14,874 bases of DNA from CAZXSK01 sp964642855 (lineage in GTDB: Bacteria; Planctomycetota; Phycisphaerae; SM23-33): NCBI GenBank assembly GCA_964642855.1, contig CAZXSK010000083.1:1-14874 (forward strand). The letters are read 5' to 3'. Below are positions 7,713 through 14,874 of this stretch, in pieces. The notes beneath the pieces were generated by a model. The model was not told the origin of the DNA. It did no database searches and was given only the letters and a program-made list of their open reading frames with translations. Within the stretch, counting starts at the first letter, position 1. The number at the start of each line of letters is the position of its first letter. A program made the translations under genes and the position numbers.

Positions 7713-8273
7713 ATGACCTCACGCAGGCAGGCGACCTGCTGCGACCCTCAGGGGGTAGGTGGCGACCGCTGGACCCGCAAAATAAACCAATGGGTTCTGG
7801 CGATCTGCGTCTTACATTTCGCGCTGGTAGCCGGAGCGGCGTACCTCCTGTACCACCTTCCTCATGGCCCTCTCACGTGGGCGTTTGCCGTGGCGTTCGG
7901 GGTTCTTGGTGCCATGGCCTCGCTCTGCGTGCTCTCCGGCGGAAGAGCCGTTTACGCCCCCGGCAAGCGATTTCGGCGGGCGATGCTCGCGCCGCTTCCG
8001 GTCCTCGGGCTGGCGGTGATGCTCACGCTGCAGGGCGAAATCGCCGATCGTCTGGAGGACCTTCGGGAGCAAAAGCCGGGCGCACTTGCGGACGATCAGG
8101 AACACTTCGAGCAGGAGGAGGAACCTGACGGGCCCCTCGCAGCGAGGCTGCTGGACTCGGCGGTGAACTGGCTGAAAGCCGGCCTGGTGGCGGTGAGCAT
8201 CCTGGTGTTCATACTCTTCACTTTCGTGGGGATCTACAAGGCAGTGGATCTGCTGGAGGGAACCTGGAGATGA
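7713..8273 (+). CDS. Four-helix membrane protein of unknown function
   Basis: I do not recognise a family. The 186-residue product has hydrophobic segments at about 27-47, 54-75, 88-108 and 156-178. A hydrophilic, very acidic stretch (about 112-142, with EQEEEPDG at 133-140) lies between the third and fourth. N-terminal residues 1-26 are basic and include a Cys pair at 9-10. With an even number of helices both ends would lie on the same side, probably the cytoplasm. The ATG at 7713 was chosen because AGGAG (7699-7703) lies nine bases upstream; an in-frame ATG at 7632 has no such site. It is followed after 70 bases by another membrane protein of the same length and is probably co-transcribed with it. 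Confidence 0.7.
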   Translation: MTSRRQATCCDPQGVGGDRWTRKINQWVLAICVLHFALVAGAAYLLYHLPHGPLTWAFAVAFGVLGAMASLCVLSGGRAVYAPGKRFRRAMLAPLPVLGLAVMLTLQGEIADRLEDLREQKPGALADDQEHFEQEEEPDGPLAARLLDSAVNWLKAGLVAVSILVFILFTFVGIYKAVDLLEGTWR

Positions 8274-8343
8274 TCCATCGATCGACCGCGGAACCGTTCG
8301 CTGAAGGGCCCTGCCACGCCATCTCGCAACGGGGGAACATCCG

Positions 8344-8904
8344 ATGAATCGCGAGGGCGACTCCATTCCCGGCCGACAGGCTTCGCCCGGGCATCTCAAG
8401 GCGGTGGCGGTGTACCACAAGGCTACGCTGACAGGCATCCTGCTGTTGCTGATCGCGCACATTGTGGCCGGGGCCGTTACCGTCGAACTGCCGGCCTGGT
8501 TTGGCGGGGTGGTGTTCCTGGCCATTGCCTTGTTGGTTGCGTGTTGCCTGTTCCTTCTGGCTTCCGAGGTATACACGCCCTGGGTCGGCGTCTTGGCTGG
8601 GGTTGCGATCTTCGTTCCCGTCGTCGGGCTCGTTTCGGCCTTGCTTGTCGAGATGAAGGCCAGACGGATTCTCCAGAGCCACGGTATCGAGGTGGGGCTG
8701 CTCGGGGCGGACCTTACGCACGAAGCCTTTGCTTCGGCAGAGACGCAGCCGGGCTTCACGTCGTGGATGGCTTCGATGGGCCAGCTTCTGGCCAAGGGAC
8801 CCGATGCGCTTGTGGAACTCTTCCTGACGGCCGCAACACTTCTGGTGGCGTGTCTGTATCTGCTGGGTCTCTACGAGGTCCTTTGCAGGTTCAGGGGGGG
8901 CTAG
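8344..8904 (+). CDS. Conserved-type four-helix membrane protein of unknown function
   Basis: The 186-residue product begins with a 20-residue polar stretch. Hydrophobic segments follow at about 28-46, 54-74, 77-102 and 155-178. The motif after the third helix, KARRILQSHGIEVGLLGAD (105-123), resembles a pattern I recall in planctomycete-type hypothetical membrane proteins (kA...L...Gi.VGLLGA). That resemblance comes from memory and no function is attached to it. A soluble segment of some 30 residues precedes the last helix. The start is supported by GGGGGAA about seven bases ahead of the ATG. It probably shares a transcript with the membrane protein gene 70 bases upstream and ends before the amidohydrolase promoter. 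Confidence 0.75.
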   Translation: MNREGDSIPGRQASPGHLKAVAVYHKATLTGILLLLIAHIVAGAVTVELPAWFGGVVFLAIALLVACCLFLLASEVYTPWVGVLAGVAIFVPVVGLVSALLVEMKARRILQSHGIEVGLLGADLTHEAFASAETQPGFTSWMASMGQLLAKGPDALVELFLTAATLLVACLYLLGLYEVLCRFRGG

Positions 8905-8969
8905 CCTGCACCTTCCGGCTGCGAGTACTTTCGCTGGCCGGGAACGTCCGCCCCACTTCCCGAAATGCA

Positions 8970-8998
8970 TTGCCATTGCTGCAGATGCGGCGTACGAT
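8970..8998 (+). promoter_or_regulatory. Promoter of the uronate-isomerase-like gene
   Basis: TTGCCA (8970-8975) and TACGAT (8993-8998) are separated by exactly 17 bases. This predicts a leader of about 40 bases before the ATG at 9047, so the amidohydrolase is likely transcribed apart from the membrane protein genes upstream. Confidence 0.6.
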
Positions 8999-9046
8999 GC
9001 ACATCCCGCCGGGAGGACGGACTGACTTTCATTGGGAGCCCTCCGA

Positions 9047-10336
9047 ATGCTTCGCGACGAACTCTACGATGCCATCGTCGACCTGCCGGTCATCGACGTC
9101 CACAGCCACATCTCACGCGATCAGATGGCTGCGGTGAATCTCGGGCAGGTGGTCTTCTACCACATGATCCAGTATCCCCTGCGGGCGGCGGGTATCGCCG
9201 AAGACAAGCTCTGGCCGGGGTCGGGCTTCCATTCCGGCGCGGGCCCGTGGGAGCAGTTCCCCGCCCACTGGGCCAGCATCGAGCACACCGGCTTCGGCTG
9301 GGCGCTGCGGACCATCCTCCGCGACCTGTACGACTTCGATGGCCCGTTCACACCGGCCGGCCTGCAGAGGCTCGACGAGACGTTCCAGCAGCGGTCCTCG
9401 GCTGACGACTGGGGCAGGCAGGTCATGCAGCGCGGGAACATCCGGCGGATTCTCTCCAGCAAGCTCGACGTCCCCGACCTGCAGGACGGACAGGCCGACC
9501 CGGGCATTCGGTTCACGATCGAGTCCAACCCCACCACCGGTACGCGCGAGCACAAGGGCTTCGCCCGCCGGCTGGAATACCTGCAGGGGCATCTCGGGCG
9601 GGAGGTATGCGACCTCGACGACATGCGTCAGGCGGTCGAGAGCTTCTACGAGCGGTTCGACTGGCAGGGTAAGGGGGCGCTGGTGTTCTGGATTTCGTCG
9701 CAGGCGGACTTCCAGCCCGTGGCTGACTCGGTGATTGATAGCATTCTGGCTGACGTTCGTGCCGGGCGGGATCTGGACATCCGGCAGGTGCAGCTGCTGG
9801 AGGCAGCGTTCCTTCGCTGCTGCTGCGATGCGATCCGCGGGGTGGTGAAGATTTTCCAGATCTGCAGCGGAGTGCAGTTTATCACGCCGGGCGCTCCGCA
9901 CCCGGTCGCCCGAACCGCTCCGCAATTTGCCTCCAGCCTGGGTTACCTCTTCGGCGAGTATCCGGAGATCCACTTCAACCTGCTCAACGGCTACGAGCTG
10001 GACGAGCCGATCTACTGCGCCCATTGCCTGGGGTACGGCAACGTGTCGCTGGCGAGCTACTGGTGGCAGACGTTCTACCCGTCGGTGATGCACGCATCCT
10101 GGCAGCGGCGTCTTGACATGGTGCCCCTGAGCAACCTGTGCGGTTTCTTCTCGGACGGCTGGTGCATCGACTGGGTGTACGGGCGTCTTCGCATGACCCA
10201 GCGCGTGCTGTCTGGCGTGCTCGCCGAGCGGATCGAGCGCGGGTTTGTGACCGCCTCCGGCGCGATGGACATCGCCCGGGCGATTCTCTTCGAGACGCCG
10301 AAACAGCTCTTCCTGCCCGACGAGGAGATCGCCTGA
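9047..10336 (+). CDS. Uronate-isomerase-like amidohydrolase with altered active site
   Basis: This is a metal-dependent (beta/alpha)8 enzyme of the amidohydrolase superfamily, nearest by its motifs to uronate isomerase (UxaC). Of 429 residues, the first strand carries the metal ligands H19 and H21 (IDVHSH). FYHMIQYPLRAAGI (37-50) resembles the substrate-binding turn of UxaC. SYWWQTFYPS and RRLDMVPLSNLCGFFSDGW precede the strand-8 aspartate D370. UxaC normally follows that aspartate with Ser-Arg, where the arginine binds the uronate; here it is Gly-Trp. Where many amidohydrolases carry a strand-5 histidine, the sequence reads FQICSG. Substrate may therefore not be a hexuronate. The ATG at 9047 has GGGAG eight bases upstream and is preferred over an in-frame TTG at 9032. 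No sugar-catabolic neighbours are visible. Confidence 0.85.
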   Translation: MLRDELYDAIVDLPVIDVHSHISRDQMAAVNLGQVVFYHMIQYPLRAAGIAEDKLWPGSGFHSGAGPWEQFPAHWASIEHTGFGWALRTILRDLYDFDGPFTPAGLQRLDETFQQRSSADDWGRQVMQRGNIRRILSSKLDVPDLQDGQADPGIRFTIESNPTTGTREHKGFARRLEYLQGHLGREVCDLDDMRQAVESFYERFDWQGKGALVFWISSQADFQPVADSVIDSILADVRAGRDLDIRQVQLLEAAFLRCCCDAIRGVVKIFQICSGVQFITPGAPHPVARTAPQFASSLGYLFGEYPEIHFNLLNGYELDEPIYCAHCLGYGNVSLASYWWQTFYPSVMHASWQRRLDMVPLSNLCGFFSDGWCIDWVYGRLRMTQRVLSGVLAERIERGFVTASGAMDIARAILFETPKQLFLPDEEIA

Positions 10337-10343
10337 ACCGGCG

Positions 10344-11753
10344 TTACTCGTCCTCGTCCTTGTCTTTCTTTCTCAGTCTGGGGTCACCCGGGGAGTAGAT
10401 CCGCAGGCTTCTGGCTACGGTGCGCATTTCCGTGGCAATCTTCGGCGAGTCGATCGGGGCGGCTGTGGAGATGCTGTACATCTGGTCGCCCGCGAAGGCT
10501 ACAAGCGTGTAGATCCAGACCGTTCCGTCGAACCCCTTGGCTTCGATGAACGTCGCGGGAACACCCGATGCGATCATCATGGCGTCTTCCTCGATGATCT
10601 TGTAGTCATCGATGCTGGACCGGAGGTTCTTGCGCAGTGCCTTGAGAAGCTCGTCGGACTCGGCGGGCACCAACAGGTCCGAGCGCGTGACGGCGATCTG
10701 CATCCCGCTTCGGTTGCGGAACAGGGCGATCTGATCACTGTTGGGGTTGTGCTTGACCTGTTTGTAGTCGTCGGGAACGTACAGGGAGATTCCCGTCATC
10801 ACATCCCGGTAGTTGTTGGTGTCCTTCTGGCTGTACTCGAAGCCGATGTCGTTGAGCTTCGACGGGAGCCTGGGCACCTTGCCGTTGCCCGCCCGGGAGG
10901 ACGTGGCCTTGCTCTCCCTGGCTTGGTACGTGATTTCCGCTCCCCGGAACGTGCTGGTGTCATTCGATGTGATCGACTGGCTGACCCAGCGGCCCGTGTT
11001 CGTGTCGATCCTTGCGAGAAGGTGGCCGGTGAGTGGAATGGACGCGCCGCCCGGCTTGATGATGAGGCCCAACCGGCCCTCGACCGTTGCGATGCCCTCG
11101 TCGTCGACGGACTTGAGCTTCATGGAGACGCCGTTGGGATCAGCGACAGGAACGTCTCCTTCGCGAACCCATTGCGCTTGGCGCTTCTTGCTGGGGGACC
11201 ACCGATCGCCCACCGCGACGGGTTTGTCGGGCAGGAGGTACCGCTCGGAGGGCAAGGAGGGAAGACGGTCTACTTCCTGGACGACGTCCCGGAGCAGCTG
11301 GAACTGCGGGGCGGTCAGCGAGAGAGCCTTCGCGGACTTCAGCGACGGCCAGACGGGCAGGTATCGCCCGTGCTCGCTGCGGGCAAGCTCCAGCCAGATG
11401 TCCTTCAACTGGGTCTTCCAGGGCTCCTCCGGTTGGAATCTCGGGTCGCTGGCTTTGTAGAAACCGCTTGCTGATGCGATTTTCATCTGCAGCCCGGTCG
11501 GCAGGTGGTCGTCGTCGACTTCGAGCACAACAAGCTCCAGCTCGAACTCTGTACTCTCCTGCCTTTCGCTGGCCTGCCCCCTCGCCTTGGCGACGAACTC
11601 CATCTCCTGTGTCTTGCTGACCGAGAGGGTCTGCCCGACCTTGTACTCCGGCTGTTTGCCGAGGCGGTAGGTCTTGTCCCCCGCCGACGCAAGCGACAGC
11701 GGAAGAATACTCAGGGCAGTGACGACAACTCGCTGCAGGATCGATCGTTTCAT
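10344..11753 (-). CDS. Secreted protein of unknown function
   Basis: The 469-residue product has a clear Sec signal peptide (MKRSILQ followed by a hydrophobic core), with cleavage likely after Ala-Ser-Ala at 22-24. The N-terminal two thirds are beta-rich and contain LPDKPVAVGDRWS, a pattern I associate with planctomycete-type secreted proteins such as DUF6263; this is from memory. The last 150 residues (from SLYVPDDYK) look like a separate small alpha/beta domain of the DUF1795/PsbP type, which is inference. The C-terminus is highly charged (KKDKDEDE). The ATG at 11753 has GGAGG five bases upstream and gives the signal peptide, so the longer reading from 11819 is rejected. It converges on the amidohydrolase gene with seven bases between stop codons. 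Confidence 0.8.
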   Translation of the reverse strand: MKRSILQRVVVTALSILPLSLASAGDKTYRLGKQPEYKVGQTLSVSKTQEMEFVAKARGQASERQESTEFELELVVLEVDDDHLPTGLQMKIASASGFYKASDPRFQPEEPWKTQLKDIWLELARSEHGRYLPVWPSLKSAKALSLTAPQFQLLRDVVQEVDRLPSLPSERYLLPDKPVAVGDRWSPSKKRQAQWVREGDVPVADPNGVSMKLKSVDDEGIATVEGRLGLIIKPGGASIPLTGHLLARIDTNTGRWVSQSITSNDTSTFRGAEITYQARESKATSSRAGNGKVPRLPSKLNDIGFEYSQKDTNNYRDVMTGISLYVPDDYKQVKHNPNSDQIALFRNRSGMQIAVTRSDLLVPAESDELLKALRKNLRSSIDDYKIIEEDAMMIASGVPATFIEAKGFDGTVWIYTLVAFAGDQMYSISTAAPIDSPKIATEMRTVARSLRIYSPGDPRLRKKDKDEDE

Positions 11754-11790
11754 GTTGGCCTCCGGTGGGGGGGACGTTCTCGCGGGCAGG

Positions 11791-11819
11791 ATGGTACCGC
11801 AAGAGCGGCTTGGTTGCAC
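11791..11819 (-). promoter_or_regulatory. Weak candidate promoter of the secreted-protein gene
   Basis: On the minus strand TACCAT (11791-11796) lies 17 bases after GTGCAA (11814-11819). The match is modest. It is placed between the argG terminator and the start codon, where a promoter is expected if the terminator works. Confidence 0.3.
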
Positions 11820-11854
11820 GGCCTTTGGCCAGGGGGCAGGCGGCCGGGGCGCAG

Positions 11855-11888
11855 AAAAGCGCCACCGGCTTGGGTCGGCCGGTGGCGC
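11855..11888 (-). terminator. Intrinsic terminator of argG
   Basis: On the minus strand a 10-bp GC-rich stem (11859-11868 with 11879-11888) plus one further inner pair is followed directly by TTTT (11858-11855) and CTGC. It starts 32 bases past the argG stop codon and separates argG from the secreted-protein gene. Confidence 0.9.
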
Positions 11889-11919
11889 GGGGTTGGCGTT
11901 GGGTTTCAGGCGGGGTGGA

Positions 11920-13125
11920 TCAGCCCTTGCCCCGGCCCCGCATCTGCAGGCCGAAGAGCTTGATGAAGCCCGTCGCGTCGGACGGGGTGTATTCTTCCCC
12001 CATGGTGAAGCTCGCCAGGTCGGTCGAGTAGAGGCTCTTGGGGCTGGTGACGCCGGCGACGGTGGCCCGGCCCTTGAAGAGCTTGACCCGCACCGACCCG
12101 GTGACGTTCTTCTGCGTGCGGGCGACGAATGCGTCCAGCGCCTCGCGCAGGGGGCAGAACCACTGGCCGTTGTAGACCATCTCGGCGTATTTCAGCCCGA
12201 CCTGCTGCTTGTAGTGGGCGGTGTCGCGGTCGAGCGCGAGACTCTCCAGGGCGCGATGCGCTTCGTAGAGAATCGTGCCGCCGGGCGTTTCATACGCACC
12301 GCGCGACTTGATGCCCACCAGGCGGTTCTCCACGAGGTCCACCTGTCCCACCGCGTGCTTGCCGCCGAGGGCATTGAGCCGGGCGATCAGCTCGTGGCCT
12401 TCGAGCTTCACGCCGTCGATGCCCGTGGGCACACCCCGGGTGAAGTCCACCTGCACGTAGGCGGGCTTGTCGGGGGCCTTGGAGACGGGCACGCTCATGA
12501 CCCACAGGTCGTCGCGGGGCTCGTTGGCGGGGTCTTCGAGGTCGGCGCCTTCGTGCGAGATGTGCCACAGGTTCCGGTCGCGCGAGTAGATCTTCTTCTT
12601 GGTCTGCTGGACGGGGACACCCTTGGCCTTGGCGTATTCGATGGCTGCCTCGCGGCTGGTGAGGTCGAAGTCCGGATCCTTCCAGGGGGCGATGATCGTG
12701 AGTTTCGGAGCCAACGCCATGAACGTCAGCTCGAAGCGGACCTGGTCGTTGCCTTTCCCCGTGGCGCCGTGGCCGACGGCGTCGGCTTTTTCCTTCTTGG
12801 CGCACTCGACCTGGGCCTTGGCGATCAGCGGCCGGGCGATCGACGTGCCCAGCAGGTAGACGTCTTCGTAGACAGCCCCCGCCTGGAGCATCGGGAAGCA
12901 GTACTGCTCGGCGAATTCCTTGCGCAGGTCGGCGACGATGCACTTGCTTGCCCCGGAGGCGAGCGCCTTTTCCTCGATGCCGTCCAGCTCGCCCTCGCCC
13001 TGGCCGAGGTCGGCTGCGAAGGCGACCACTTCGCAGTCATACTTGTCTTTCAGCCACGGGAGGATGACCGACGTGTCCAGCCCGCCGGAATATGCCAGCA
13101 CGATCTTCTTGACGCTTTTGGCCAT
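11920..13125 (-). CDS. argG: Argininosuccinate synthase
   Basis: ArgG joins citrulline and aspartate with ATP to give argininosuccinate, the penultimate step of arginine synthesis in the cytoplasm. The 401-residue product is of normal family length. The ATP pyrophosphatase loop AYSGGLDTS is at 11-19. Substrate-binding blocks EDVYLLGTSIARP (87-99) and VGHGATGKGNDQVRFE (117-132) are intact, as is the later DRNLWHISHEGADLEDP block. The ATG at 13125 is preferred over an in-frame start 60 bases upstream, because GAGG lies six bases ahead and the P-loop then sits at the usual distance from the N-terminus. argH and other arg genes are not in the window. Its own promoter and terminator suggest a single-gene unit. 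Confidence 0.98.
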   Translation of the reverse strand: MAKSVKKIVLAYSGGLDTSVILPWLKDKYDCEVVAFAADLGQGEGELDGIEEKALASGASKCIVADLRKEFAEQYCFPMLQAGAVYEDVYLLGTSIARPLIAKAQVECAKKEKADAVGHGATGKGNDQVRFELTFMALAPKLTIIAPWKDPDFDLTSREAAIEYAKAKGVPVQQTKKKIYSRDRNLWHISHEGADLEDPANEPRDDLWVMSVPVSKAPDKPAYVQVDFTRGVPTGIDGVKLEGHELIARLNALGGKHAVGQVDLVENRLVGIKSRGAYETPGGTILYEAHRALESLALDRDTAHYKQQVGLKYAEMVYNGQWFCPLREALDAFVARTQKNVTGSVRVKLFKGRATVAGVTSPKSLYSTDLASFTMGEEYTPSDATGFIKLFGLQMRGRGKG

Positions 13126-13145
13126 GATGCACCTCTTGTTGGTCT

Positions 13146-13189
13146 TGCAGGAAACTGCAGAGTGTACCGACGACACCCCACCCAAACAA
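13146..13189 (-). promoter_or_regulatory. Probable promoter of argG with start-site hairpin
   Basis: On the minus strand TTGTTT (13184-13189), a 17-base spacer and TACACT (13161-13166) form a plausible promoter. A small inverted repeat, TGCAG-GAAA-CTGCA (13146-13159), straddles the predicted start site. It does not resemble an ARG box, which is AT-rich. Confidence 0.5.
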
Positions 13190-13300
13190 GCCCGGCGGGG
13201 GGATGTTCCAAGGCAAACGCATTCTCTGAAGGCGGGGTTTCTCTCGATGTTCGGCGCACGTTCGGACTGCCCACGCGCCGCAGATGGCAGCCGTATTCCC

Positions 13301-13328
13301 TTGACAACAACGCGCTGCTATCTATAGA
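13301..13328 (+). promoter_or_regulatory. Strong promoter of the pseB-pseC-like operon
   Basis: A perfect TTGACA (13301-13306) and TATAGA (13323-13328) are separated by 16 bases. This predicts a leader of about 50 bases before the ATG at 13384. It is the best consensus promoter in the window. Confidence 0.75.
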
Positions 13329-13383
13329 GATGGTCCAGTCAATCGGGAAGCAAAGCCGAACGCTGATCGGCGAGAGGATCAAC

Positions 13384-14388
13384 ATGTTAAGCGACTTGTC
13401 AGTTATGGTCACGGGAGGGACCGGCTCCTTCGGACGGGAGTTCGTCCGCACGGTTTTGGGTCGCTACAATCCCAAGCGACTGATCGTGTTCTCCCGCGAC
13501 GAGCTCAAGCAGTTCGAAATGTCGCAGGAACTTTCCGTGGCTGAATACCCAGCCCTTCGGTACTTCCTGGGCGACGTTCGCGATCTGCAGCGACTCAACG
13601 AGGCAATGCGCGACGTAGACGTGGTGGTCCATGCCGCTGCGATCAAGCAGATCCCCGCCGCCGAATACAATCCCTTCGAAGCGATCAAGACCAATGTCCT
13701 GGGCGGGCAGAATGTCATCCAGGCGGCCATCGCCCGGGGGGTCAAGCGTGTCGTCGCACTCAGTACGGACAAAGCCGCCAGCCCTGTCAACCTCTACGGG
13801 GCAACCAAGCTCTGCTCCGACAAGCTCTTCGTCGCGGGCAATGCCATGGCCGGTGGACGCGGGCCGTCGTTCGGCGTCGTACGCTACGGGAACGTCGCAT
13901 GCAGCCGCGGGTCGGTCATCCCTTTCTTCCTCAAACGGGCGAAAGAGGGCAAGTCCCTGACCATTACCGACGAACGCATGACGCGTTTCAGCATTACCCT
14001 GCAGCAAGGGGTAGACCTGGTGCTCCGAGCCCTGGAAACCATGCACGGCGGCGAGATTTTCGTCCCCAAGATCCCCAGCTATCGGATCCTCGACGTCGCC
14101 AAGGCCATCGCGCCCGACGCCAAGATCGAACATACCGGCATCCGGCCGGGCGAGAAACTCCATGAGCTCATGATCCCCGAAGACGAAGCCAGACACACGG
14201 TGGAGTTCGACGATATATTCGTGATCCAGCCCGATTTCCACTGGTGGAGTCGGGACCTTACGACCGACGGCGGCAGGCCCTGCCCCGATGGATTCTCTTA
14301 CTCAAGCGACAGCAACACCCAATGGCTGACGACCGATCAGATCCGACAGCTGGCCGACAGCTACGCCCGGGAGCATGGCCTTGCCTGA
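13384..14388 (+). CDS. pseB: UDP-GlcNAc 4,6-dehydratase (inverting), PseB-like
   Basis: The enzyme converts UDP-GlcNAc to the 4-keto-6-deoxy-L-arabino sugar, the first step of pseudaminic acid synthesis in the cytoplasm. The 334-residue product is a short-chain dehydrogenase of the extended type. The NADP-binding glycine motif TGGTGSFG is at 10-17. The catalytic region is STDKAASPVNLYGATK (127-142), with T128, D129, K130, Y138 and K142 matching PseB. GNVACSRGSVIPFF and IRPGEKLHE are further family blocks. Start: GAGAGG lies six bases before the ATG. A much longer reading in the same frame from 11674 runs antisense through argG and is not real. It overlaps the next gene. Related dehydratases (capsule CapD types) are the main alternative, but the aminotransferase partner favours PseB. 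Confidence 0.92.
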   Translation: MLSDLSVMVTGGTGSFGREFVRTVLGRYNPKRLIVFSRDELKQFEMSQELSVAEYPALRYFLGDVRDLQRLNEAMRDVDVVVHAAAIKQIPAAEYNPFEAIKTNVLGGQNVIQAAIARGVKRVVALSTDKAASPVNLYGATKLCSDKLFVAGNAMAGGRGPSFGVVRYGNVACSRGSVIPFFLKRAKEGKSLTITDERMTRFSITLQQGVDLVLRALETMHGGEIFVPKIPSYRILDVAKAIAPDAKIEHTGIRPGEKLHELMIPEDEARHTVEFDDIFVIQPDFHWWSRDLTTDGGRPCPDGFSYSSDSNTQWLTTDQIRQLADSYAREHGLA

Positions 14389-14874
14389 CTTCATTCCCTA
14401 TGGCCGGCAGTCCATCGACCGAACCGACATCGACGCCGTCGTCGAGGTCCTTGAATCGGACTGGCTGACCACGGGCCCGACTGTCGAGGCGTTCGAAGTT
14501 GCCTTCGCTGAGTTCTGTGGCGTGGCCCACGCCGTCGCCGTCAGCAACGGGACCGCCGCCGTTCACGCCGCCTGTTACGCAGCAGGCATCAAGCCCGGCG
14601 ACGAGGTGATCGTGCCGCCCATGACCTTCGCCGCTACCGCCAATGCTGTGCTGTACTGCGGGGCAACTCCTGTCTTCTGCGATGTCCGCGAAGACAACCT
14701 GCTGATCGATGCGTCCGCTGTTGAGGCGAAGATCACGCCGCGAACCAAGGCGATCATCGCGGTCGACTACGCCGGCCAGCCCTGCGACTATGACGCCTTG
14801 CGCGCCTTGGCCGACCGCTGTGGCCTCAAGTTGCTCGCCGATGCTTGCCATGCTGTCGGGGGACGCTACAAGGG
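14375..14874 (+). CDS. pseC: PseC-like sugar aminotransferase, cut by window end
   Basis: This PLP-dependent DegT/DnrJ/EryC1-family enzyme would aminate C4 of the PseB product to give UDP-4-amino-4,6-dideoxy-N-acetyl-beta-L-altrosamine. The first 166 residues are present and open to the last base. They contain FIPYGRQSIDRTDIDAVVE near the start, SNGTAAVH (58-65), PPMTFAATANAVL (81-93) and AVDYAGQPCDYDAL (129-142). LADACHAVGG (154-163) holds D156, which pairs with the PLP ring nitrogen. The PLP lysine lies beyond the window. The ATG overlaps pseB by 14 bases, but its GGGAG site is too close; a TTG at 14381 has the same GGGAG at seven bases and could be the true start. Confidence 0.9.
   Translation, partial: MALPDFIPYGRQSIDRTDIDAVVEVLESDWLTTGPTVEAFEVAFAEFCGVAHAVAVSNGTAAVHAACYAAGIKPGDEVIVPPMTFAATANAVLYCGATPVFCDVREDNLLIDASAVEAKITPRTKAIIAVDYAGQPCDYDALRALADRCGLKLLADACHAVGGRYK

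Noticed and set aside
11674..13383. Very long plus-strand open frame continuous with pseB, about 570 extra codons
   Set aside because: It runs antisense through argG, whose protein is unmistakable. The frame is open only because GC-rich third positions remove stops. pseB begins at 13384 with its own ribosome site and promoter.

Overview
The window is GC-rich (about two thirds by eye), densely coding bacterial chromosome. Protein content suggests a planctomycete-like bacterium, possibly of the Phycisphaerae: a lysine-rich HU protein, a prepilin peptidase with a long soluble insertion, several lineage-type membrane or secreted proteins of unknown function, and an atypical uronate-isomerase-like amidohydrolase. 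This placement is inference from gene style, because no rRNA or other marker is present. No mobile element, CRISPR array or integration site is visible, and base composition looks even throughout.

Left part (1-3525): a tRNA-Ser(GGA) gene on the minus strand and a divergent HU-family gene with a strong terminator. Next come two minus-strand genes: a three-helix membrane protein carrying two tandem copies of an unrecognised domain, and transcription termination factor rho, here lacking the usual N-terminal helical subdomain. rho has its own likely promoter.

Middle (3525-7422, all minus strand): hisH and hisA, five bases apart, supply the glutaminase and the isomerase steps of histidine synthesis. 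Upstream lies an OmpA/Pal-type lipoprotein with a coiled coil and a perfect TATAAT -10 box. Before that are a short LapA-like membrane protein and an A24 prepilin peptidase, 18 bases apart and probably co-transcribed.

Right part (7423-11753): after a 290-base divergent gap with a strong hairpin come two plus-strand 186-residue membrane proteins of unknown function. They are followed by an amidohydrolase of the uronate isomerase superfamily with a good promoter, which ends 7 bases from a convergent gene for a secreted protein.

End (11855-14874): argG (arginine synthesis) on the minus strand with a textbook intrinsic terminator. Divergent from it is the start of a sugar-modification operon: a PseB-like UDP-GlcNAc 4,6-dehydratase overlapping a PseC-like aminotransferase cut by the window edge. 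Together these are the first two steps towards pseudaminic acid (or a related sugar), used on flagellin or surface glycans. The window is mostly housekeeping. The best leads are the duplicated-domain membrane protein, the shortened Rho, the altered active site of the amidohydrolase and the insertion in the prepilin peptidase. I see no convincing new multi-gene system.
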